From Lachnospiraceae bacterium (lineage in GTDB: Bacteria; Bacillota; Clostridia; Lachnospirales; Lachnospiraceae), in NCBI GenBank assembly GCA_017483425.1, contig JAFUWM010000302.1:1-5482 (forward strand): 5,482 nucleotides of DNA. Reading direction: 5' to 3'. The notes beneath the pieces are model-generated. The model was not told the DNA's origin, did no database searches, and worked only from the letters and a program-made list of their open reading frames with translations. Below, one piece after another: positions 1-4,847 of the stretch (position 1 is the stretch's first letter; the number at the start of each line of letters is the position of its first letter). Position numbers and translations under genes: made by a program.

Positions 1-82
1 GGACAAGAAACACCCCATGCTTTTCATTCAATGGCGCTAATTCTTTATAATTCTGTATCTCCTGCAATTCTTCCGGGTTCAT
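1..82 (-). CDS. Hypothetical protein, N-terminal fragment (runs off left edge)
   Basis: An open frame starts at ATG 82-80 and reads leftward to the edge, giving 27 residues that begin MNPEELQEIQNY and continue into a short hydrophobic run ending GVFLV. The fragment is too short to recognise a family, and no function is proposed. The frame is closed upstream by TAA at 124-122; a GTG at 100-98 is an alternative start. There is no Shine-Dalgarno sequence before the ATG. A promoter-like pair lies just upstream and would place the transcript start at or within two bases of the ATG, so the mRNA may be leaderless. The terminator at 170-200 separates it from the micro-ORF further upstream on the same strand. 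It could also be a chance ORF; the protein-like composition argues mildly for a real gene. Confidence 0.4.
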   Translation of the reverse strand, partial: MNPEELQEIQNYKELAPLNEKHGVFLV

Positions 83-90
83 GATTGATG

Positions 91-119
91 ATTCTATCAC
101 ACGCCGGAGAATGCGTAAA
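91..119 (-). promoter_or_regulatory. Candidate promoter for the left-edge minus-strand gene
   Basis: On the minus strand TTTACG (119-114, 4/6 to the -35 consensus) is followed after exactly 17 bases by TAGAAT (96-91, 5/6 to TATAAT). The -10 box ends 8 bases before ATG 82-80, so transcription would begin at about the start codon. This agrees with the missing ribosome site. The call rests on consensus matching alone. Confidence 0.35.
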
Positions 120-169
120 CATTACTGACTGTCCTTATCTTCGCTATCATTAGCATAGAAAAGGTAACG

Positions 170-200
170 AAAAACCCCTGCCGGTTATGACAGGGGTTTT
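170..200 (-). terminator. Intrinsic terminator, perfect 10-bp stem
   Basis: AAAACCCCTG (171-180) and CAGGGGTTTT (191-200) are perfect inverted repeats around a 10-base loop, with a CCCCTG/CAGGGG core. Read on the minus strand the stem ends in five T (174-170); on the plus strand in four T (197-200). It lies 35 bases after the stop of the minus-strand micro-ORF and most likely ends that transcript. It could act in both directions, but no plus-strand gene is visible to its left. Confidence 0.85.
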
Positions 201-235
201 AGTAGATATTATGTTCTATAGTGTTTGTGCGTATA

Positions 236-301
236 TCAATACTCGATGATGTGTGCATAGCTCTCAAACAGTTCCTCTAAAAATGCTTCTATTTTCTTCA
301 T
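236..301 (-). CDS. 21-residue micro-ORF, acidic small protein or leader peptide
   Basis: ATG 301-299 opens 21 codons ending in TGA at 238-236. The peptide starts MKKIEAFLEELFES and ends HIIEY. It is acidic (five Glu, two Lys), probably an amphipathic helix, with no membrane segment, signal peptide or Cys. The main evidence that it is translated is a near-perfect Shine-Dalgarno AAGGAGA (314-308) six bases before the ATG, the best-placed ribosome site in this half of the window. A TATACT box (334-329) upstream could be its -10, but no convincing -35 is seen. A strong terminator follows 35 bases after the stop, so the unit looks like a self-contained short transcript. I recognise no family. It could be a regulatory peptide, a small partner protein, or the reading frame of a dual-function small RNA. 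It lacks the amino-acid repeats of a classical attenuation leader. Confidence 0.6.
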   Translation of the reverse strand: MKKIEAFLEELFESYAHIIEY

Positions 302-556
302 AGTGATTCTCCTTCCTCAGGTTTTCCCAGTATACACTATCGTTTCTTATGTAGTTGAGCTTCGTTCCGGCCGGTTCGCGTCGCTCATTTATTCTTACTG
401 ACTTTTAATATACCCCAGAGGTTTACTATTGTGAAATACATATAATAAATGTATTGCAATACCTGCAAGGTATTGTATGATAGTAAGAAATATCCTCGAT
501 ATAAAACCCACAGATCAAAGTCGCATACATCAAGATTTTTATGATATCATTTATAA
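302..556. other. Non-coding gap with two dyads
   Basis: No credible gene is seen here apart from the ribosome site and possible -10 of the micro-ORF at its left end. It holds an imperfect GC-rich dyad at 356-387 (TGAGC/GCTCA arms around an 8-bp CCGGCCGG palindrome at 367-374), then AT-rich sequence with a TATAAT at 441-446, and a tight inverted repeat at 457-475. The right end also has a TATAAT at 552-557 with no good -35. It may contain promoters for the plus-strand gene pair, but none can be assigned firmly. Confidence 0.5.
457..475. repeat. Inverted repeat CAATACCT-GCA-AGGTATTG
   Basis: Perfect 8-bp arms are separated by three bases, about 100 bases upstream of the Cys-rich gene pair and just downstream of a TATAAT at 441-446. 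There is no T-run after it, so it is not an intrinsic terminator. The compact symmetry suits an operator for a dimeric repressor or a small RNA hairpin. The function is unknown. Confidence 0.45.
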
Positions 557-757
557 TTGCTATTGTTAAAGCTTACGGGGCTTCACGATCCGTTATTAAG
601 CCCTGAATGGCAGTACGTGGCAGAAAACCTCGTTATCAATGATGATAACGGGAAAGTTAAAGTCCCTATAGACTACTGTCCTATATGCAGATGCAAACTA
701 TGTGAAGCAGAGGCAGAACCCTCTGTCAGATATAAGGGTGAACAGAAGATCATATGA
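557..757 (+). CDS. Cys-cluster small protein of unknown function
   Basis: The frame gives about 66 residues. Its key feature is a Cys cluster near the C-terminus, YCPICRCKLC, with Cys at 41, 44, 46 and 49 (C-x2-C-x-C-x2-C), which probably binds zinc. Small phage and mobile-element proteins often end in a similar Y-C-P-x-C-G-x-K-L knuckle. The stretch before it (PEWQYVAENLVIND, then a charged strand) fits a small folded domain. The start is doubtful: an in-frame TAA precedes 557 directly, the only early starts are TTG (557 or 563), and no ribosome site is seen. The gene may be 5'-truncated, begin further in, or use a near-leaderless TTG (TATAAT at 552-557). Its stop overlaps the ATG of the next gene (ATGA at 754-757), which implies translational coupling. 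The family is not recognised. Confidence 0.5.
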   Translation: MLLLKLTGLHDPLLSPEWQYVAENLVINDDNGKVKVPIDYCPICRCKLCEAEAEPSVRYKGEQKII

Positions 758-1053
758 AAGTATTTTACTGTCTCAATTGCAGGAGGGTTCATGTAATAGA
801 TCCCGATAACTTTATAAGCTGTCCCGATTGCGGCGGGGAAGTCGCTTTAACGAACCTGACACCAAAGGAATGGGACGAGATGTCGGGCGAGGAGCAATAC
901 CGGATACGAAAATACCTGATTAAGCAGGAACGTTCCCTAAAAGCCCCTAAAAAAAGAAAGCTTCCCGTCTTTAGGATCGTAGTGGCTCTGGTAATCGGCA
1001 TCCTCTTTATACTGCTTTGCACAGGAATATTGATTATAAGCCGACAGCTATGA
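754..1053 (+). CDS. Zinc-ribbon protein with one C-terminal membrane helix
   Basis: A 99-residue protein. Residues 1-30 form a rubredoxin-like zinc ribbon with C6-L-N-C9 and C23-P-D-C26. Residues 36-60 are a charged helical stretch starting LTPKEWDEMSGEEQ. A basic patch (KAPKKRK, about 63-69) is followed by one hydrophobic segment at about 72-96 and a short tail ending SRQL. By the positive-inside rule the zinc ribbon should face the cytoplasm, with the tail outside. ATG 754 overlaps the previous stop as ATGA, so it is probably translated by coupling; its own ribosome site is weak. The stop (TGA 1051-1053) overlaps the end of the convergent RT-fusion gene by 6 bp, with no terminator between. 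The function is unknown; a membrane-anchored adaptor or sensor is possible. A real gene is likely because of the two intact Cys pairs and clear membrane segment. Confidence 0.75.
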   Translation: MKVFYCLNCRRVHVIDPDNFISCPDCGGEVALTNLTPKEWDEMSGEEQYRIRKYLIKQERSLKAPKKRKLPVFRIVVALVIGILFILLCTGILIISRQL

Positions 1054-3975
1054 CCTTATACCCCCACATCGGCTGCTTGGCATGATGTCGTCATCTACCA
1101 GACCATATTTTTTGATGATTGTCGTGAGAAAGTGTTCTACTTCATGTTTTGCCTGTAATGGTACCTTATGATTGGCAATCTCCGGTGGGATTACAACTCT
1201 CTCGGCATCCTCAAACATCGCAACGAACAGTACTTTTCTCTGTTCCAGATATAATCTGGAAAGCTTATAGCCTTGGTAGATCCAGTTATCAGCAAAAGTA
1301 TGCTCTCCCTTACGAGGATACCAGGATGTCCTATATTTCTTTAATCCTTCCGGCAGCTTGAATCCGAGGATATCCTCTATCCGGGAAAATGTAAGCATAA
1401 CCTTAGGAGCCGTTAATGTTCCGAAATATTCATATAGCTTATGATATTTTGAGTTTTCATTAATCTCAGGGTCACATATCAAGGTGCCGTTCTGATTTAT
1501 ACGCTCAAGCATCTCGCGGACATCATAATCCGATAGGGCATCCACCCTCTCTAATGTCGAAACGAATTGAATATCACTCTGCACGCATATTTCATGAACA
1601 TATGCCAGATTCTTTAGATTATCAGGCTTTCTATGATCGATCATGACGAGTTTTTTAGGCTGGTCGATTAACAGGGGGCGTCCGCAGTATAAGCATTTAC
1701 CGTCCTGCTTTTCCCAGATTGGTCTGTACTTTGCATTGATACGATTGATTTCTTCTGATTTTTTCCTTGCGGTGAAGTAATCCGGGGAAAAGTAAGGATT
1801 TACAATCTCCTGACTTCTCATCGCAGCGATGAGAAGAGTATCCACCAGATGGATTACACGAACAGTACGGTCATTTGGCAGGGAGTACCACATTTCCTGC
1901 TTGCTGTCTCTATACCAGTACAGTTCCCTCAACTTCTTAGGTGCCAGTTTCGGATGACGGAGGGTGGCTGATTCAAGAAGTGAGGCCTGTACAGCTGCAT
2001 CAATGGCTCTAAAAGAATCGTAGGCATCACAGAATCTGTACTGTGCAGCCCAGCCTTTTAGCTTTTGGTTCAGCTTTTCTATGAGTTCACGCTGTGATTT
2101 TTTGTAGGTGATGATAAGATCATGAGTTTCATTTATGAATCTCTGAACGACAGCAGCCTTAGGCTTGATAATCATATCAAGACCTTCCTTCTTGATGAAG
2201 ACCCCAACTATATTACAGCCTTCGGTAATTGAGCCTATCATGGATTTTTCTTCCGATATGGCTAAACCGCGTCTCCTAAGAAAAGACTTGATCGCTGCAA
2301 TGATAACTTTTGCGTCTGCATATGATCTAACTGCTATGATTACATCGTCAGCATATCTGACCATAGCCCCATTCTGACGGTCATAGTCTTTATCACCATA
2401 TAGGGCGCGGTATATAGCATTCTGCAATCCATCAAGGGCAAAATTGGCTATGTCAGGAGAAAGGGGGCTTCCCTCGCTGATACCATGATCAGACGGCGGA
2501 AAAAGCTCCCCCTCAAATATCTGCCCTGTTTTCAGGAGGGTTTCAAGAAGATTCTTAGGTAGAGGAACATGGTTCATTATCCATTTATGCTGCAGATTGG
2601 AGTAACATCCTTTCACATCGAGATAAACGAACAGCTCTGGTGAATCAAACCCTGTAAAGAGATTTGCGGCAGTAATTACCATATCCTGACGTGTTCTGCC
2701 CGGCCGAAAAGCGAATGAATTCCAATCGGCGTAGGCTTCCTCTATGGGAGAGAAGATATAATGAAGTAGAACTGACATTGCCTTATCACGATATGTCAGT
2801 ATTCCGCTTCTGCGTGTTTTACCGGATGCCTTGTTTTTGATCTCAATGATGCGCATGGGAGAAGCCTTAAAATCACGCCATTCAAAGTTATCTACTGCCC
2901 GCATACGATCTGCATCGGTTTTCCATTTCACATCATCGGTTCCGGGAGGTGCCGAATCATTTGTAACCTTTTCTACAGCCAGACATTTGAAGCCCGTATC
3001 ATCTAGCATCTTGATAACCAGCTTCTGAACAGCATCTATGTTGTGGATGCGTACGTTGGCGGTGAGCTCAGCCTGCTTTACAGCGAGTTTCTCCTGATAA
3101 TCTTTTAATCTGGATTTTCTGTACGCCCATCGTCGGGTGAGCTTCTTTTCTTCTTCCTCATGTTGTTCCTTTCGTCTCATTGCCTCTGCATACTGAGTAT
3201 CATATGTCTTATCGACTATGTTACAACAGAGGACTATTGGACAGTGATCCGATCCAAGGATCTCCTGATGAATGTTGACATAGTCGAGCTTTTCCACGAT
3301 CTCCTCCGAAACGAAAAAGTAATCCAGACGCCAACCCTTGTCCTCCAGACGCTTGTTGTTACGATTTGCCCACCACGTGAATGGATTACGGGCATTAGGA
3401 TAAAGATAGCGGAAGGCATCCGTGAAGCCGTTTTCTATGAGTGTATAAAGGCCTGCCCGTTCATCACTCATATATCCAAGTTCGGCAAAATCCATCCGTG
3501 TATTTTCTTCATAAATATCTTCCCGGGACATGGTTGCATTAAAATCCCCACAGATGATGACTGCCTTTTCATCCATAAGACTCAGGATGAAGGTTCGGAA
3601 GGCCTCATCCCATTCACGTCTGTAGTCTTCCCTGTCGGGATTTCTTTGGGAGTTTGGTACATAGACATTTACCACATAAAAATTACCCATATCAACCGTA
3701 AGGACTCGACCTTCTTTATCCAGAGATTCTACTCCAAGCCCATATATGACATTATCCGGCTTGACCATGGTCATTGTCATGGTACCGCTATATCCTTTCT
3801 TTTCTGTGGCGGGATACCAGTAGTGATGATACTCCCGGAAAATCACAGGACGCTCTTTTGTCCTGATTTCCTGAAAACAAAATATATCGACAGGTTCCAG
3901 ATGTTTAAGCTGTTCAAGGTTATGATTTCGTATCTTAGCCATAAGACCATTCAGATTCCATGAAAGTATGCGCAT
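1048..3975 (-). CDS. ExoIII/APE endonuclease-reverse transcriptase-HNH-like-DUF7662-like fusion protein
   Basis: A 975-residue multidomain protein. Residues 1-252 are an exonuclease III/AP-endonuclease (EEP) domain with the expected active-site residues: N7 (SWNLNG), E36 (FQEIR), Y105 (VYVPN), D144/N146 (GDFNA), D218 (RLDYFF), D243-H244 (GSDHCP). Residues 255-305 are a highly charged, coiled-coil-like linker. Residues 306-600 are a group II intron-type reverse transcriptase: a GTDDVKW entry motif, EIKNKASGKTRRSGI, FAFRPGRT, YLDVKGCYSNL (catalytic D453), GISEGSPLSP and YADD (541-544). Residues 600-680 resemble the maturase/thumb (LNQKLKGWAAQYRF). Residues 756-800 are an HNH-like module (C761/C764, D780-H781, N789, H794, C797). 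Residues 842-920 resemble DUF7662 (RIEDILGFKLP...WIYQGYKL). ATG 3975 follows ribosome site GAGGTG by five bases and starts exactly at the EEP domain. No intron RNA is evident, so this is a free-standing RT. Domain calls are strong for EEP and RT, moderate for the rest. The biological role is not known to me; genome defence, repair or retrotransposition are possible. Confidence 0.93.
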   Translation of the reverse strand: MRILSWNLNGLMAKIRNHNLEQLKHLEPVDIFCFQEIRTKERPVIFREYHHYWYPATEKKGYSGTMTMTMVKPDNVIYGLGVESLDKEGRVLTVDMGNFYVVNVYVPNSQRNPDREDYRREWDEAFRTFILSLMDEKAVIICGDFNATMSREDIYEENTRMDFAELGYMSDERAGLYTLIENGFTDAFRYLYPNARNPFTWWANRNNKRLEDKGWRLDYFFVSEEIVEKLDYVNIHQEILGSDHCPIVLCCNIVDKTYDTQYAEAMRRKEQHEEEEKKLTRRWAYRKSRLKDYQEKLAVKQAELTANVRIHNIDAVQKLVIKMLDDTGFKCLAVEKVTNDSAPPGTDDVKWKTDADRMRAVDNFEWRDFKASPMRIIEIKNKASGKTRRSGILTYRDKAMSVLLHYIFSPIEEAYADWNSFAFRPGRTRQDMVITAANLFTGFDSPELFVYLDVKGCYSNLQHKWIMNHVPLPKNLLETLLKTGQIFEGELFPPSDHGISEGSPLSPDIANFALDGLQNAIYRALYGDKDYDRQNGAMVRYADDVIIAVRSYADAKVIIAAIKSFLRRRGLAISEEKSMIGSITEGCNIVGVFIKKEGLDMIIKPKAAVVQRFINETHDLIITYKKSQRELIEKLNQKLKGWAAQYRFCDAYDSFRAIDAAVQASLLESATLRHPKLAPKKLRELYWYRDSKQEMWYSLPNDRTVRVIHLVDTLLIAAMRSQEIVNPYFSPDYFTARKKSEEINRINAKYRPIWEKQDGKCLYCGRPLLIDQPKKLVMIDHRKPDNLKNLAYVHEICVQSDIQFVSTLERVDALSDYDVREMLERINQNGTLICDPEINENSKYHKLYEYFGTLTAPKVMLTFSRIEDILGFKLPEGLKKYRTSWYPRKGEHTFADNWIYQGYKLSRLYLEQRKVLFVAMFEDAERVVIPPEIANHKVPLQAKHEVEHFLTTIIKKYGLVDDDIMPSSRCGGIRS

Positions 3976-4036
3976 GATTTCACCTCATTATATAAGAACT
4001 GGCGATATATTATTATTGGGTTATTATTATGATCAA
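3976..4036 (-). promoter_or_regulatory. RT-fusion ribosome site and weak promoter candidate
   Basis: On the minus strand GAGGTG (3986-3981) lies five bases before ATG 3975-3973 and fixes the RT-fusion start. Upstream, TTGATC (4036-4031) and TAATAT (4012-4007) are 18 bases apart, each 4/6 to consensus, which would start RNA near 4000. The ribosome site is convincing; the promoter is weak. An 8-bp direct repeat TTATTATT (4010-4017 and 4021-4028) flanking GGG sits in this divergent region. Confidence 0.4.
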
Positions 4037-4052
4037 CGGGCTATATTACAGT

Positions 4053-4088
4053 ATCACAACATCCCCGTTTTCAGCTATAATAATATCC
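4053..4088 (+). promoter_or_regulatory. Candidate leaderless promoter of the SRAP gene
   Basis: A perfect TATAAT at 4076-4081 is preceded, after 17 bases, by ATCACA (4053-4058, 4/6 to the -35 consensus). The -10 ends seven bases before ATG 4089, so the predicted transcript start coincides with the start codon. This explains why no Shine-Dalgarno sequence precedes the SRAP gene. The -35 is only moderate and the call is by eye. Confidence 0.45.
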
Positions 4089-4721
4089 ATGTGTACCCGA
4101 TACTGCATGGAAAAAGGGAGTACCTTGCTTGCCCCCATAATAGATAAGGCACTGGCAACAAAGCTCGCCAGAAAGTTTCAGATGGAGATGTCTAAACCCA
4201 TGGTAACAGAAGGCGAGGTGCATCCTACTGATGTTGCTCCGGTAATAGCTCCCGGAAAGGACGGCAAAAGGGCTGTGTTTCCCATGAAGTGGGGATTTAC
4301 CGTTCAGATAGAGGGTAAGACAAAGCCTGTTGTAAACGCACGGATTGAAACCGCCTCTACCAAGGCCCTGTTTAAGGATGCGTGGGCGAGACACCGCTGC
4401 ATCATACCTGCTTCATGGTATATAGAATGGGAGCATTTCAAGGATGATAAGGGCAAAGCGACCACAGGGGATAAATACGTGATCCAGCCTAACGGGGATG
4501 TCATCACATGGCTTTGCGGGCTTTACCGCATAGAGGACGGTTTCCCCGCCTTTGCCATTCTAACAAAGGAGCCTTCGGAGGAGCTCGCGAAAATCCATGA
4601 CCGCATGCCCGTAATACTTACAGAAGACAAGATAGACGAATGGATAAATCCCGACTCCGATCCGAGTAATCTGCTTCCATATGTCCTGACTGATATGATT
4701 TCTGAAAAGGCGGATAATTGA
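4089..4721 (+). CDS. SRAP-family (YedK/HMCES-type) abasic-site DNA-protein crosslink protein
   Basis: A 210-residue SRAP-domain protein. Family members expose Cys2 after Met1 is removed and form a thiazolidine crosslink with abasic sites in single-stranded DNA, shielding them from cleavage or error-prone bypass. The frame is open from ATG 4029, but 4089 is chosen because it yields MCTRYC, placing the catalytic Cys at position 2; the upstream ATG would bury it behind 20 residues unlike the family. Other expected residues are present: N83 and R85 (VVNARIET), E113 (SWYIEWE) and H170 (IHDRMPV). Length is typical of the bacterial family. There is no ribosome site before 4089, but a TATAAT seven bases upstream suggests leaderless expression. 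It is divergent from the RT fusion and 126 bases before a Y-family polymerase with its own SOS promoter, a context consistent with DNA damage tolerance. No clear terminator follows. The fold and active site are confident. Confidence 0.93.
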   Translation: MCTRYCMEKGSTLLAPIIDKALATKLARKFQMEMSKPMVTEGEVHPTDVAPVIAPGKDGKRAVFPMKWGFTVQIEGKTKPVVNARIETASTKALFKDAWARHRCIIPASWYIEWEHFKDDKGKATTGDKYVIQPNGDVITWLCGLYRIEDGFPAFAILTKEPSEELAKIHDRMPVILTEDKIDEWINPDSDPSNLLPYVLTDMISEKADN

Positions 4722-4773
4722 TCCTTCCATCTCATTCTGCATCGCCCCGATTTTTTCACAACTATAATCCATA
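4722..4773. other. Short spacer between SRAP and the SOS promoter
   Basis: It holds no gene and no convincing terminator. A weak GGAT/ATCC hairpin at 4712-4724 straddles the SRAP stop but has no T-run; the T-run at 4750-4756 has no stem before it. Read-through from SRAP into the polymerase gene is therefore possible. Confidence 0.4.
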
Positions 4774-4802
4774 TTGACAAAAGCGAACATTTGTTCGATA
4801 AT
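4774..4802 (+). promoter_or_regulatory. Near-consensus promoter of the Y-family polymerase gene
   Basis: A perfect -35 TTGACA (4774-4779) and GATAAT (4797-4802, 5/6 to TATAAT) are separated by exactly 17 bases. Predicted RNA start is near 4809, giving a leader of about 40 bases before ATG 4848. The LexA box fills the spacer next to the -10 and overlaps its first base, an ideal arrangement for tight repression of a strong promoter. Confidence 0.85.
4784..4797. promoter_or_regulatory. LexA (DinR-type) SOS box, perfect palindromic arms
   Basis: CGAACATTTGTTCG matches the Firmicute LexA consensus CGAAC-N4-GTTCG with both arms perfect. It sits between the -35 and -10 of the polymerase promoter. 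By established knowledge of the SOS system, RecA-stimulated LexA self-cleavage after DNA damage would relieve repression. No second full box was found near the SRAP or RT-fusion starts. Confidence 0.93.
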
Positions 4803-4847
4803 GGTTTTCAAGCCCTTTATCTGACCCAAGGAGGAAACGGATGTTTT

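Noticed and set aside
541..606. A 21-codon ORF from ATG 541
   Set aside because: It has no ribosome site, overlaps the Cys-cluster gene out of frame, and its translation has no distinguishing feature.
3764..3785. ACCATG...CATGGT inverted repeat inside the EEP coding region
   Set aside because: It arises from the Met-Thr repeat codons (MTMTMV) of the protein; no independent signal.
3160..3963. A 267-codon plus-strand open frame antisense to the EEP domain
   Set aside because: It lies wholly within the EEP coding region on the other strand, its translation is low-complexity Ile/Phe/His-rich with no motif, and the minus-strand frame has every EEP catalytic residue.
1048..3975. A complete group II intron containing the RT as its intron-encoded protein
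   Set aside because: No 5' GUGYG-type boundary or domain V-like hairpin was seen on either side, and intact neighbouring genes abut both ends.
3987..3992. TATAAT on the minus strand just upstream of the RT-fusion ATG
   Set aside because: A transcript from it would start near 3980, after the Shine-Dalgarno at 3986-3981, leaving the mRNA without its ribosome site; there is also no -35.
4029..4088. Upstream ATG for the SRAP gene
   Set aside because: It would add 20 residues before the catalytic Cys, which in SRAP proteins must be residue 2; no ribosome site supports it.
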